From positions 1 through 32,394 of the forward strand of contig CANJHI010000051.1 of the NCBI GenBank assembly GCA_947474005.1: a stretch of DNA of 32,394 bases. Direction: 5' to 3'. The position numbers and the translations under genes are program-made. Below, one piece after another: positions 15,383 through 24,175 of the stretch. The notes under the pieces are model-generated. The model made no database searches. It had not been told where the DNA came from and was given only the letters and a program-made list of their open reading frames with translations. Positions within the stretch are counted from its first letter, which is position 1; every line of letters starts with the position of its first letter. The DNA comes from Alphaproteobacteria bacterium (GTDB lineage Bacteria > Pseudomonadota > Alphaproteobacteria > Reyranellales > Reyranellaceae).

Positions 15383-15844
15383 TCACGCGAGCGCCCGCAG
15401 GCCAGTGCGCAAGACCTGCGCGTCGGCCTGGATCAGCCGCCCGTCGATCTCGGCGTGCGTGCGCCGCCAGGTCGGCATGGCGGACTGCAGCAACTTTCGG
15501 CCGGCCTTGGTCAAGGTGAGTCGGCGCCCGCGCCGGTCGGCCGGATTGACGCCGATCTTCACCAGCCCGCGCCGTTCGAGCGGCTTCAGGTTGGCGGTCA
15601 AGGTCGTGCGATCCATCACCAGCAAGGCGGCGACCGATCCGATCGAGGGCGGCTCGGGCTGGTTGAGCGAGGTCAGCAGCGAGAACTGGCCGCTGGTGAG
15701 ACCGAGCGGCGCCAGCGCGTCGTCGAAACGGCGCGCCAGCGCGCGGGCGGCGCGCTGGGCGGCGAAGCAAAGACAGTGATCGTAGACATGCAACGTCGTG
15801 TGGAAGGAGGCGTTGCCTGAGGAAGCGTTGTCGATCTTTGACAT
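15383..15844 (-). CDS. MarR family transcriptional regulator
   Basis: This 153-residue protein is a dimeric winged-helix DNA-binding regulator. Helices LTSGQFSLLTSL and GSVAALLVMDRTTLTANLKPLERRGLV form the helix-turn-helix, followed by the wing with the family-typical DRRGRRLTLTKAGRKLL. The C-terminal helix HAEIDGRLIQADA completes the dimer interface. It diverges from the DUF1428 gene; the gap of 73 bases holds a perfect 12-base palindrome 12 bases before its start codon, which suggests autoregulation and control of the neighbour. The GFA-like gene follows on the same strand. Confidence 0.92.
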   Translation of the reverse strand: MSKIDNASSGNASFHTTLHVYDHCLCFAAQRAARALARRFDDALAPLGLTSGQFSLLTSLNQPEPPSIGSVAALLVMDRTTLTANLKPLERRGLVKIGVNPADRRGRRLTLTKAGRKLLQSAMPTWRRTHAEIDGRLIQADAQVLRTGLRALA

Positions 15845-15855
15845 GGTCTATTTAC

Positions 15856-15867
15856 GTTGATATCAAC
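15856..15867. promoter_or_regulatory. Probable MarR operator GTTGATATCAAC
   Basis: A perfect 12-base palindrome lies 12 bases upstream of the marR start and 51 bases upstream of the DUF1428 start. Size, symmetry and AT-rich centre fit MarR-family operators. At this distance a bound regulator would block transcription or translation initiation of marR itself and could affect the divergent promoter. Confidence 0.65.
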
Positions 15868-15917
15868 CCATCGTGTCAAGCCCGACCAACACGGGCCCAA
15901 GCAACAGGAGTGAAGCC

Positions 15918-16646
15918 ATGGCGTATGTGCAGGGATTCGTGGTGCCGGTGCCGGCCGCGAACAAGGCGGCTTACACCAAGCTTGCCGCCGACCTCGCCCC
16001 GATCTTCAAGGAATTCGGCGCGACCCGCCTGGTCGAGGCCTGGGCCGACGACGTGCCCGACGGCAAGGTCACCGATTTCAAGGGCGCGGTGAAGGCCAAG
16101 CCCGACGAGATCGTGGTGTTCTCGTGGCTGGAATTTCCCAGCAAGGCGGTGGCCGACACCGCGCACCAGAAGATGATGAACGACCCGCGCACGAAGGAGA
16201 TGGGCGCGTCGATGCCGTTCGACGGCCAGCGCATGATCTACGGCGGGTTCACGCCGATGATCGACGAGCACTCGAGCCTCAAGAACACGGGGAGCAAGAC
16301 GGGCTACATAGACGGCTGCCTGGTGCCGGTGCCGGCCGGCAACAAGGAGGCCTACCGCGACATGGCGGCCAAGTCGGCAGCCTTGTTCAAGGAATATGGC
16401 GCCACGCGCGTGGTCGAGGCGTGGGGCGACGACGTCCCCGACGGCAAGGTCACCGACTACAAGGGCGCGGTGAAGGCGACCGGCGACGAGAAGGTCGTCT
16501 ATTCCTGGATCGAATGGCCGTCCAAGGAAGTCCGCGACGAAGGCTGGAAGAAGATCATGGCCGACTCCCGCATGCACCAGGGCGGCATGCCCTTCGACGG
16601 CAAGCGCATGATCTACGGCGGCTTCGCCCCGATCCTGGACGTCTAG
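15918..16646 (+). CDS. Double-domain DUF1428 family protein
   Basis: This 242-residue protein is made of two DUF1428 units, each about 115 residues, joined by a short linker (about 118-128). Unit 1 has VQGFVVPVPAANKAAY, FGATRLVEAWADDVPDGKVTDF, FSWLEFPSK and MPFDGQRMIYGGF. Unit 2 repeats these as IDGCLVPVPAGNKEAY, YGATRVVEAWGDDVPDGKVTDY, YSWIEWPSK and MPFDGKRMIYGGF. Single-unit proteins of this family (the YbaA group) are about 117 residues and have no known function. The ATG at 15918 follows AGGAG. The MarR-controlled position suggests induction by a small molecule. Its stop overlaps the convergent YdhR-like gene by four bases. Confidence 0.9.
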   Translation: MAYVQGFVVPVPAANKAAYTKLAADLAPIFKEFGATRLVEAWADDVPDGKVTDFKGAVKAKPDEIVVFSWLEFPSKAVADTAHQKMMNDPRTKEMGASMPFDGQRMIYGGFTPMIDEHSSLKNTGSKTGYIDGCLVPVPAGNKEAYRDMAAKSAALFKEYGATRVVEAWGDDVPDGKVTDYKGAVKATGDEKVVYSWIEWPSKEVRDEGWKKIMADSRMHQGGMPFDGKRMIYGGFAPILDV

Positions 16647-16960
16647 GCCGCGTCGGCGAGGATCTTGTCGGTCTCGTTGTCGACGATTACCGCCGTCTCG
16701 AAATAGCGAATGTCGGGTGGGGCGCCGTAGCGCTCGGTGGCCCAGGCGATCCATTCCGGGGTGTAAAGCGCGGCGGCGTCCGTCCGGCTCTTCCAGAGAT
16801 AGACGCCACCGGCGATGCGCTTCTCGTCGTCGAACAGGTAGTACTTGCGTACCAGACCCTTCATGCCGCGGTACTTGGGCGCGGATCCCTTGAACAGTTC
16901 GACGGCCTTCGCGGCGTCGATGTCGGCCGGCAGCTTGAAATTCACGATGGCGGTGATCAT
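16643..16960 (-). CDS. YdhR-like putative monooxygenase (dimeric alpha-beta barrel)
   Basis: This 105-residue protein begins MITAIVNFKLPADIDAAKAVELF, followed by KGSAPKYRGMKGLVRKYYLFD and GGVYLWKSRTDAAALY, typical of the YdhR/mono-oxygenase family with a ferredoxin-like barrel. Members are small, cofactor-free or of unknown activity. A strong ribosome site, AAGGAGG, precedes the ATG at 16960. It lies 21 bases after the avidin-like gene on the same strand and is probably the last gene of that operon. Confidence 0.85.
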   Translation of the reverse strand: MITAIVNFKLPADIDAAKAVELFKGSAPKYRGMKGLVRKYYLFDDEKRIAGGVYLWKSRTDAAALYTPEWIAWATERYGAPPDIRYFETAVIVDNETDKILADAA

Positions 16961-16981
16961 GAGCAGCCTCCTTCTTCGGAT

Positions 16982-17389
16982 TTACTTCGGACGATAGACG
17001 TCGGTGCCCCGCGTGAGCCATTGCCGGCCGGCCTCGGCATTCCACTGGACCACGCTCCATTCGGCATAGAGCTGGCCGTTTTGCACGAAGCCCGTCCAGG
17101 ACGTGATGAATTCGCAGTTCACCGACTCGTTCCTGGCCCGCATGGTGTAGGAAATGCGATCGCCGTCGACCCAGCCCACGATGGGAAAGGCGACGCCGCG
17201 GCAGGCATAGCCCGGCACATCCTGGGAGTAGGTTCCGGCGAGACGCCCGTCCGCCCCGATGGACTGGATCACCAGCTCGGAGCCGTGGTTGTTCGCCCAT
17301 CGCGTCTGCGGACTGATCGACTGGGCGTCAGCCGACGTCGGCGCGGCGAGCGCGGCCGCAGCACAAATGGACAACGTCATCGCCTTCAT
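16982..17389 (-). CDS. Avidin/streptavidin family secreted protein
   Basis: This 135-residue protein has a signal peptide (residues 1-23, ending SADAQ) followed by an avidin-like beta-barrel. WANNHGS at 31-37 matches streptavidin WYNQLGS, GTY at 52-54 and TSWTG at 96-100 match the biotin-site strands, and W111, W124 and D130 correspond to W108, W120 and D128. Equivalents of N23, S27, Y43, T90 and W92 are N33, S37, Y54, T96 and W98. The streptavidin W79 position appears to be Ala85, and S88 is Phe94, so affinity may be altered. Cys63 and Cys92 could form a disulfide, as in dimeric bacterial avidins. It is encoded 21 bases after a UMF1 transporter gene. Confidence 0.85.
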   Translation of the reverse strand: MKAMTLSICAAAALAAPTSADAQSISPQTRWANNHGSELVIQSIGADGRLAGTYSQDVPGYACRGVAFPIVGWVDGDRISYTMRARNESVNCEFITSWTGFVQNGQLYAEWSVVQWNAEAGRQWLTRGTDVYRPK

Positions 17390-17410
17390 CGAAATCGTCT
17401 CCCTGAATTC

Positions 17411-18787
17411 TCAGGCCGCCGCGCGTTCCTCGCGGACCTTCCACAGCAGCCCGAAGCCTAGCACCAGGAAAAACAGCACGCACGCCATGCCGAGCCGCGT
17501 GGAACCGGTCGCGGCCGTCACGATGCCGATGGCGAGCGGCGTCATCCAGGCAGTGGCGCGGCCGGACAGCGCAAAGAGGCCGAAGAACTCGCCGCTCATC
17601 TCGTGCGGCACCAGCCGGGCGATCAGGGTGCGGCTGGCGGCCTGCATCGGGCCCATGCAGAAGCCCAGGATCAGGGCGAAGCCCATCAACGTCTTTTCCT
17701 GGACCGAGCCGAACAGGCCGCGCGTCGGGCTGATGGGATCGGCCGGGATGACGTAGAGCACGTGCGTGGCGGTGACGCCCACGATGCCCAGCGTCGCCAC
17801 GATCACGCCGGCGATGGCGATCTGGACCGTGCGCTTGCTGCCGATCCAGTCGTCGAGGCGGCCGCCCAGGAAAGCGCCGGGAATGGCGAACACGGTGAGG
17901 ATGATGCCGAAGATGCCGAGCGTCACCGTGCTCCAGCCGAAGGTCGCGGCGGCGTAGACGCCGCCGAAGCCGATGATGGCGGCGAGGCCATCGTTGTAGA
18001 GCATGAAGGCGATCAGATAGCGGAGCACGTTGCCGAAGCGCCGGATGCGCTTCAGCGTCGACCAGAGCGAGCGGCCGCCTTCCCGCGCGGCGACGAGCAG
18101 CGACTGGCGCCGGGCGCCCGCCGAATCGGGCGTGAACAGGAACATCGGCAGCACGAAGACGGCGAGCCACAGCGCCGAAGCGGGGCCCACCAGCCGTTCG
18201 AGCTCGTGGCTCTGGGCATCGAGGCCGAACAGCGGCGTGTCGTTGTTGGGCGCCAGCCCAAACAGCGCCGGCATGCTGACGGCCAGCACCACGAACAGCG
18301 AGACGAGGCCGCCGCAGTAGCCCAGGCCCCAGCCGAAGCCGCTGAGGCGGCCCATGCGCTCGGGCGACACGATGCCGGGAAGCTGCGCGTTGTTGAACAC
18401 GATCGACATCTCGGCGCCGACCGTGGCCAGGATCACCGCCCAGCTGATCGGCACGATGAGATCGGGCCGGTTGGGATAGGCGAACCACAGGCCGGCGCAG
18501 CCCACGGCGAGCAGGAGCTGGAAGGCGAAGATGTAGGGTTTGCGCCGCCCGCCGGCGTCGGCCATGGCGCCCAGGAAGGGGCTCATCAGCGCGATCAGGA
18601 TGCCCGACGCGGACTGCGTGAAAGCCCAGGCCGACTGGCCTTTCACCGGATCGCCCACCAGCACGTTGGCGAAATAGGGTGCGAAGATGAAGGTGGTGAT
18701 GATGGTGAAGAAGGGCTGGTTGGCCCAGTCGAACAGGGCCCAGCTGAACTGGCCGAGCTTGGAGGCCTCGCGGGGCGGGTTGGTCAT
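17411..18787 (-). CDS. MFS transporter, UMF1 (Atg22-like) family
   Basis: This 458-residue integral membrane protein has about 12 helices. The N-terminus WALFDWANQPFFTIITTFIFAPYF is the signature of the UMF1/Atg22-like branch of the major facilitator superfamily, followed by the loop GAMADAGGRRKPY (the MFS A-motif). The middle loop has RRSLWSTLKRIRRF-like basic residues, and FKVREERAAA-type charged residues close the C-terminus. Fungal relatives export amino acids from vacuoles; bacterial substrates are unknown. The avidin-like and YdhR-like genes follow with gaps of about 21 bases each, so all three are probably one operon. Confidence 0.92.
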   Translation of the reverse strand: MTNPPREASKLGQFSWALFDWANQPFFTIITTFIFAPYFANVLVGDPVKGQSAWAFTQSASGILIALMSPFLGAMADAGGRRKPYIFAFQLLLAVGCAGLWFAYPNRPDLIVPISWAVILATVGAEMSIVFNNAQLPGIVSPERMGRLSGFGWGLGYCGGLVSLFVVLAVSMPALFGLAPNNDTPLFGLDAQSHELERLVGPASALWLAVFVLPMFLFTPDSAGARRQSLLVAAREGGRSLWSTLKRIRRFGNVLRYLIAFMLYNDGLAAIIGFGGVYAAATFGWSTVTLGIFGIILTVFAIPGAFLGGRLDDWIGSKRTVQIAIAGVIVATLGIVGVTATHVLYVIPADPISPTRGLFGSVQEKTLMGFALILGFCMGPMQAASRTLIARLVPHEMSGEFFGLFALSGRATAWMTPLAIGIVTAATGSTRLGMACVLFFLVLGFGLLWKVREERAAA

Positions 18788-18818
18788 GCCGGGCCACTAT
18801 GCACGAGTTCCCGCATCA

Positions 18819-18873
18819 CCTCACCCTGAGGAGGCCGAGACGCGGCCCTGCGGACCGCTCCTCAGGATGAGGA
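18819..18873. repeat. Imperfect inverted repeat CCTCACCCTGAGGAG / CTCCTCAGGATGAGG
   Basis: CCTCACCCTGAGGAGG at 18819-18834 faces CTCCTCAGGATGAGG at about 18858-18872, with a GC-rich loop. It is a typical alphaproteobacterial extragenic palindrome and lies between UMF1 and NUDIX genes, touching the end of the latter. Confidence 0.7.
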
Positions 18874-19305
18874 TTTCACGAGTTGCTGAAGCTGCCAGAT
18901 CGCGTCGCGGTTTGTGGGCGAAAAGACCTTCTTCATGGCCTCCTGCCAGGGCAGCCACATCTGGGCCACGTGCTCGGCCGGATCGAGGGTTGCCACGGTG
19001 AGCTCCGGCACCTGGAAGGCGAAGACATGTTCCGTGTTGTGCGTGACGTCGGGGGCGTAGCGCGATCGCCACTGCGCCCAGATCTCATAGCGGTTGGTTT
19101 GCCGCCAGTCGGTGAGCGTGCCCGCCGACAGGCCGGTCTCTTCCAAAAGCTCGCGCCGCGCCGTGGCTTCCAGGTCAGGATCACCGGGTTCGCGCGAACC
19201 GGTGACGGACTGCCAGAAGCGCGTGCCCACGCGCTCGAGCAGGAGCACGTCCAGCCGGGGCGTGTGGATCACGACCAGCACCGATTCAGGGAGCTTGAAG
19301 GTCAT
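18862..19305 (-). CDS. NUDIX hydrolase, NudB-like (dihydroneopterin triphosphate pyrophosphatase)
   Basis: This 147-residue protein is of the NUDIX superfamily. [18 protein letters not shown] and [13 protein letters not shown] match the start of E. coli NudB, which removes pyrophosphate from dihydroneopterin triphosphate in folate synthesis. The Nudix box [28 protein letters not shown] segment is complete except that the first Glu is Asp. [10 protein letters not shown] and [14 protein letters not shown] also fit NudB. The start at 19305 (MTFKLPES) is chosen by family length; ATG 19317 is an alternative. It diverges from dapD across 44 bases. The last codons run into an extragenic palindrome. 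Confidence 0.88.
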   Translation of the reverse strand: MTFKLPESVLVVIHTPRLDVLLLERVGTRFWQSVTGSREPGDPDLEATARRELLEETGLSAGTLTDWRQTNRYEIWAQWRSRYAPDVTHNTEHVFAFQVPELTVATLDPAEHVAQMWLPWQEAMKKVFSPTNRDAIWQLQQLVKSSS

Positions 19306-19349
19306 CGGGACCAGCATATAAGGTCCCGCGACAGATTTCCGAGGGGACA

Positions 19350-20189
<840 letters not shown>

Positions 20190-20191
20190 CA

Positions 20192-21151
20192 ATGTCGAAT
20201 CGCCTGCTCTGGCGCGGCGACACGCTGCCGGCAACGGCCGGACGCATTGCCGTCCCGAGCGAGGTGGTGGAGGAACTCGACGCGGTCGTGGCGGCGCTCG
20301 ACCGCGATCCGCTGCCGCTCCTCGTCCTTCGTCCCGAGGATTTCGCCCTAAAAGCCTCGCGCGACTTCATGCGCGAGGTGAAGCGCACCATCGACGACGG
20401 GCCGGGCTTCGCCATCGTCGACCGCCTGCCGGTCGATCGCTGGTCGCAGGACGGCGCGAAGGCCGTGTGGTGGTTGCTGGCGTCGCTCGTCGCCCGGCCC
20501 GTCGCGCAAAAGTGGGACGGCACCTCGATCTACGACGTCACCGATCTCGGCAAGCCACCGGGCAACGGCGTGCGGCCCGACGTCACCAACTACGAGCAGA
20601 ACTTCCATACCGACAACAGCTACAACAACGTGCCGCCGCACTATGTCGGCCTGTTCTGCATCCGCACGGCAATGGACGGCGGCGTAAGCGGCATCGTGAG
20701 CTTCGCCACCGCGCACGAGGAGATGCGCAAGCGTCATCCCGATCTGCTGCCGCGGCTCTATCAGCCGTTCTACTTCGACCGCCAGCGCGAGCACGCGCCG
20801 GGCGACGTCATGACCACGCACCATCCGATGTTCGAACGCCAAGAGGATGAGGGTGGGGGCGACCGGTTGACCGCGCGCCTGTCGTATTACCAGGTGAAGA
20901 ACGGCCACAGGATCGCTGGCATCGATCTCGATCCCGAGGGCAAGGCGGCGATCGAGGCCTTCGAGTCGATCCTGAACGAACCGGGACTCGCTGCCCGCTT
21001 CGATTTCGAGCCGGGCCAGATCCAGCTCATCGACAACCGCGCGCTCGGCCACAAGCGCACGGCGTTCAGGGACTGGCCGAACGCCGCCCGCAAGCGCCTG
21101 CTGATCCGGCTGTGGCTGCGCGACAGCGGCGGCCGCGCCTACAACGGGTGA
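20192..21151 (+). CDS. TauD/TfdA family Fe(II)/2-oxoglutarate dioxygenase
   Basis: This 319-residue non-heme iron oxygenase couples 2-oxoglutarate decarboxylation to oxidation of an unknown substrate. The facial triad is His139 and Asp141 in FHTDNSY and His287 in ALGHKRTAF; Arg residues in RKRLLIRLWLR would bind 2-oxoglutarate. The overall pattern (FAIVDRLPVD, NVPPHYVGLFC, GQIQLIDNRA) is that of the TauD/TfdA fold, in a branch often seen without a characterised substrate. The ATG at 20192 is two bases after the dapD stop, so translation is probably coupled to dapD even though no metabolic link is evident. Confidence 0.9.
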   Translation: MSNRLLWRGDTLPATAGRIAVPSEVVEELDAVVAALDRDPLPLLVLRPEDFALKASRDFMREVKRTIDDGPGFAIVDRLPVDRWSQDGAKAVWWLLASLVARPVAQKWDGTSIYDVTDLGKPPGNGVRPDVTNYEQNFHTDNSYNNVPPHYVGLFCIRTAMDGGVSGIVSFATAHEEMRKRHPDLLPRLYQPFYFDRQREHAPGDVMTTHHPMFERQEDEGGGDRLTARLSYYQVKNGHRIAGIDLDPEGKAAIEAFESILNEPGLAARFDFEPGQIQLIDNRALGHKRTAFRDWPNAARKRLLIRLWLRDSGGRAYNG

Positions 21152-21158
21152 TGTATCT

Positions 21159-21623
21159 TCAGAGGTGCCGCTTCCACTCCGGCTGCTTCTTCAGGTGCGC
21201 ACCTTCCTTGCCCAGGATCTTGGCGGTGCGCTCCGGCGCAAAACCGAGCTCGACGAAGGCCGGCCCGACGTTGGCAACTTCGCGATAATCCGCGATCTTG
21301 CCGTCGCGCAGGGTCATCATCGAGCAGCCCTCGAAGCCGACGCGCCGGCCCTTCGCCTCCGGCAGCTTCGAGACGTAGCTAAAAGTGTAGTAGGCGTAGA
21401 GCATCTTCCCGTCGCTCACCGGGCGGTGCATCTCCCAGCGGAAGTCCTGCGCGGTGCGATAAAACCAGTCGTCGATCATCTCGGCGATCTTCGCAGGCCC
21501 TGTGAAGTCACCGTAGAACACGTCGTGATAGACGCCATCCTCGGTGAACAGGCTGGCGAAACCCTTGCCGTCGCGGCGTTCGACGGCGGAGCAGAAGGCT
21601 TTCAGCAGCGCGGACGTATCCAT
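21159..21623 (-). CDS. SnoaL-like / NTF2-like family protein
   Basis: This 154-residue protein has the cone-shaped NTF2 fold signature: a helix with LLKAFCSAVERRDGKGFASLFTEDGVYHD, then IAEMIDDWFYRTAQDFRWEMH and beta strands with YAYYTF and GCSMMTLRDGKIADYREV. Family members act as isomerases, hydrolases or ligand-binding proteins, and the role here is open. The ATG at 21623 follows GGGAGGG; the frame further upstream is without similarity. It is convergent with the TauD-like gene (7 bases) and divergent from lemA. Confidence 0.85.
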   Translation of the reverse strand: MDTSALLKAFCSAVERRDGKGFASLFTEDGVYHDVFYGDFTGPAKIAEMIDDWFYRTAQDFRWEMHRPVSDGKMLYAYYTFSYVSKLPEAKGRRVGFEGCSMMTLRDGKIADYREVANVGPAFVELGFAPERTAKILGKEGAHLKKQPEWKRHL

Positions 21624-21701
21624 CGTTATCCCTCCCGGATTTGCCGCAATCATGACTAAACTGCCGGCTGTGGCCAAGTGAGCCGACAGGGAGACCGCCT
21701 C

Positions 21702-22253
21702 ATGAGTTTCTGGATTGTCCTCGGCATTCTCGTGGCCATCGGCCTGTGGCTGATTGCGCTCTACAACGGCCTGGTCGGCGGTCGCAACCAGGCGCAAACC
21801 GCCTGGAGCCAGATCGACGTGCAGCTGAAGCGCCGCCACGATCTCATTCCAAATCTGGTCCAGGTGGTGAAGGACGCCATGGGCTACGAGCAGGAGACGC
21901 TCACCAAGGTCGTCCAGGCGCGCAACACCGCCGCGGCCGCCAGCGGCCCGGCGCAGGCAGGCCCCGCTGAAGCGGCACTGACGCAGGCCACGCGCGGCCT
22001 GTTCGCCTTGATGGAGAACTATCCGCAGCTGAAAGCCAACGACAACGTCAAGCAGCTGCAGGAGGAACTGACCGCGACCGAGAACAAGATCGCCTTCGCG
22101 CGCCAGTTTTATAACGATTCGGTGAACAGCTATAACACGCGCCGCCAGACCTTCCCGGCGGTGCTCGCCGCGGCGTCGCTGGGCTTCGGGCCGATCGAGC
22201 TTTTCAACATGCCCGAGGCCGAGCGCGAGGTGCCCAAGGTCGCGTTGCGCTAG
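21702..22253 (+). CDS. lemA: LemA family protein
   Basis: This 183-residue membrane-anchored protein has one N-terminal transmembrane helix (residues 4-24, FWIVLGILVAIGLWLIALYN) followed by the cytoplasmic or periplasmic helical LemA domain. The domain is identified by AWSQIDVQLKRRHDLIPNLVQVVK, ENYPQLKAN, LQEELTATENKIAFARQFYNDSV and YNTRRQTFP. The ATG at 21702 is chosen because CAGGGAG precedes it; an upstream GTG would add eight residues. LemA genes commonly sit beside M48 peptidases, as here, where the peptidase starts 20 bases later. The molecular role is not defined. Confidence 0.95.
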   Translation: MSFWIVLGILVAIGLWLIALYNGLVGGRNQAQTAWSQIDVQLKRRHDLIPNLVQVVKDAMGYEQETLTKVVQARNTAAAASGPAQAGPAEAALTQATRGLFALMENYPQLKANDNVKQLQEELTATENKIAFARQFYNDSVNSYNTRRQTFPAVLAAASLGFGPIELFNMPEAEREVPKVALR

Positions 22254-22273
22254 AGGGCCTCGAGTAGCGGCGC

Positions 22274-23224
22274 ATGACCGCCACCACCGACTTCGTCGCG
22301 GCGCAGCGCGTCAACCGGCGCAACACCTTCTTGTTGCTGGCCATCCTGACGCTCCTCGCCGCCGCCACCGGCTACGTCGTCGGCTGGCTGCTGGAAGGTG
22401 AGATGTCGGACACCGTGCCACTCGTCAGCCAGGCGGGGCTGGTCGCGGCGGGACTGATGGCCGTCGTCAGTGTCGGCTGGAGCGGGCTGTCGCTCGCCTT
22501 CGGCGACAAGCTGGTGCTCTCGATGGCGAGCGCCCAGGAGATCGACAAGGCCGCCGCACCGCAGCTCTACAACGTGGTCGAGGAGATCTCGATTGCCGCC
22601 GGTGTGCCGATGCCCAAGGTCATGGTGCTGGAGACCGATGCACTGAATGCCTTCGCCACAGGCAACAAGGTGGGTCATGGCACCATCGTGGTGACCCGCG
22701 GCCTGCTCGACACACTGAGCCGCGACGAGCTGCAGGGCGTGGTGGCGCATGAAATGGCCCATCTCGCCAACCTCGACACGCGCTACATGGTCGTGGTCGG
22801 CGTCACCGTCGGCCTGATCGCGCTGGTCTGCGACATGCTGCTCCGAACCATGGCCTGGGGTGGATCGGGCCGCAGCAGCAACGACAAGAAGGGCTCGGGC
22901 GGTGGCCTGCTGATCATCCTGCTGGTCGTCGTCGCCATCTTCGCCCCGCTCGCGGCCAAGGCGGTTCAGATGGCGGTGTCGCGTCAGCGCGAGTACCTTG
23001 CCGATGCGACGTCGGTACAGTTCACGCGTAATCCCAATGGCCTGATCTCTGCCCTCGGCAAGCTCGCCGAGAAGGCCGCGCCCTTTCCCGGAGTGAGTCG
23101 TGCCACGCAGCATCTCTTCATCGTCAATCCCGTGCAGACCTTCACGGCCAAGTCATCGGCGCTTCTGGCCACCCATCCCGACATCGAGGATCGCATCGCT
23201 CGCCTGCGCAATCTGGGCAGCTAG
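22274..23224 (+). CDS. M48 family zinc metallopeptidase (HtpX-like)
   Basis: This 316-residue integral membrane protease resembles HtpX. Two N-terminal helices (about 18-39 and 54-75) are followed by the catalytic domain with VVAHEMAHL, where His159 and His163 bind zinc and Glu160 is the base. The third ligand is Glu240 in SRQREYLADA. A further hydrophobic pair lies between. The predicted role is membrane protein quality control together with LemA, as seen in many genomes. The last 125 bases overlap an alternative start of the downstream phosphodiesterase in another frame. Confidence 0.95.
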   Translation: MTATTDFVAAQRVNRRNTFLLLAILTLLAAATGYVVGWLLEGEMSDTVPLVSQAGLVAAGLMAVVSVGWSGLSLAFGDKLVLSMASAQEIDKAAAPQLYNVVEEISIAAGVPMPKVMVLETDALNAFATGNKVGHGTIVVTRGLLDTLSRDELQGVVAHEMAHLANLDTRYMVVVGVTVGLIALVCDMLLRTMAWGGSGRSSNDKKGSGGGLLIILLVVVAIFAPLAAKAVQMAVSRQREYLADATSVQFTRNPNGLISALGKLAEKAAPFPGVSRATQHLFIVNPVQTFTAKSSALLATHPDIEDRIARLRNLGS

Positions 23225-23228
23225 CGCG

Positions 23229-24134
23229 GTGGCCGCCGGGGCATTCGATCTGCAGGGCCATCGCGGCACCCGCGGGTTGGCGCCGGAGAACACGCTGGCG
23301 GCTTTCAAGATCGCCCGCGATCTCGGCGTCACCACGCTCGAGACCGATCTCGCGATCACGAGCGACGACGCCGTCGTCATCAGCCACGATCCGATCCTCA
23401 ATCCCGATCTGACACGCGGTCCGGACGGACAGTGGCTCACGACCCCGGGACCGGCGATCCGCACGCTCACGCTAGCCGACCTCAAGCGCTACGATATCGG
23501 CCGCGTCAATCCGGCGAGCAAATATGCCCAGCAGTTTCCCGAGCAGAAGCCGGTCGACGGCCAGCGCTTTCCCACGCTCGCCGAGGTCTTCGTCCTGGCT
23601 GGACCCGAGGTGCGTTTCAACATCGAGATCAAGACCGATCCCAACAAGCCGGACCTCACCGTCGATCCCGCGCGGTTCGCACGCTTCGCGGTCGACGCCA
23701 TCCGCAAGGGCAAGGCCGCCGATCGCAGCACGCTCCAGTCCTTCGACTGGCGCGGGCTCCTGGAAGCGAAAAAGCTGGCACCCGAAATCGCCACGGGTTG
23801 CCTCACGATCGAGAGCAACAACTTCGACACCGTCGGCCGGGCCGGCAGCCGGCCGTCGCCCTGGCTGGCCGGCCTCGATCTCGCCGTCCATGGCGGGTCG
23901 GTGCCACGCCTGGCCAAGGCCGCCGGCTGCGCCACCTGGTCGCCGTTCTGGCGCAATATTGACGCAGGCAACGTGAAGGAAGCCCAGGCGCTCGGCCTAA
24001 AGGTCGTGCCATGGACAGTGAATGTGCCGGCCGAAATGTCCCGGCTGATAGACCTGGGTGTCGATGGGCTGATCACGGACTATCCCGGCCGGGCATTGCC
24101 CGTTCTTGCCGCCAAGGGCCTGAAAGCCCGCTAG
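23229..24134 (+). CDS. Glycerophosphodiester phosphodiesterase
   Basis: This 301-residue enzyme, if started at GTG 23229, hydrolyses glycerophosphodiesters to glycerol-3-phosphate and an alcohol. The GDPD motifs are QGHRGTRGLAPENTLAAF, ETDLAITSDDAVVISHDP, FNIEIKTDP, and a final VDGLITDYPGR. Close relatives that begin FDLQGHRG are usually exported. Here the 5' end overlaps the M48 gene. An alternative GTG at 23100, with GGAG six bases upstream, would add 43 residues containing a hydrophobic stretch (IASLACAIWAASAVAAG) that looks like a signal peptide. Start and location therefore remain open. Confidence 0.9.
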   Translation: MAAGAFDLQGHRGTRGLAPENTLAAFKIARDLGVTTLETDLAITSDDAVVISHDPILNPDLTRGPDGQWLTTPGPAIRTLTLADLKRYDIGRVNPASKYAQQFPEQKPVDGQRFPTLAEVFVLAGPEVRFNIEIKTDPNKPDLTVDPARFARFAVDAIRKGKAADRSTLQSFDWRGLLEAKKLAPEIATGCLTIESNNFDTVGRAGSRPSPWLAGLDLAVHGGSVPRLAKAAGCATWSPFWRNIDAGNVKEAQALGLKVVPWTVNVPAEMSRLIDLGVDGLITDYPGRALPVLAAKGLKAR

Positions 24135-24138
24135 GCGG

Positions 24139-24173
24139 TTGACTCTTCCCATCGTGTGTTCTGTATACAGAAC
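24139..24173 (+). promoter_or_regulatory. Promoter with embedded palindromic operator of the gntR gene
   Basis: A TTGACT -35 (24139-24144) is followed after 17 bases by TGTATA (24162-24167). The latter lies inside the perfect 16-base palindrome GTTCTGTATACAGAAC (24158-24173), which ends two bases before the gntR start codon. This fits autorepression by the GntR protein. The start codon would lie only about nine bases after the -10, so the transcript would be leaderless or nearly so. Confidence 0.65.
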
Positions 24174-24175
24174 CC

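Noticed and set aside
15876..17300. A 474-codon minus-strand frame across the DUF1428 and YdhR-like genes
   Set aside because: It is a shadow of the double DUF1428 gene and of the avidin and YdhR-like genes, all of which have clear starts and family motifs.
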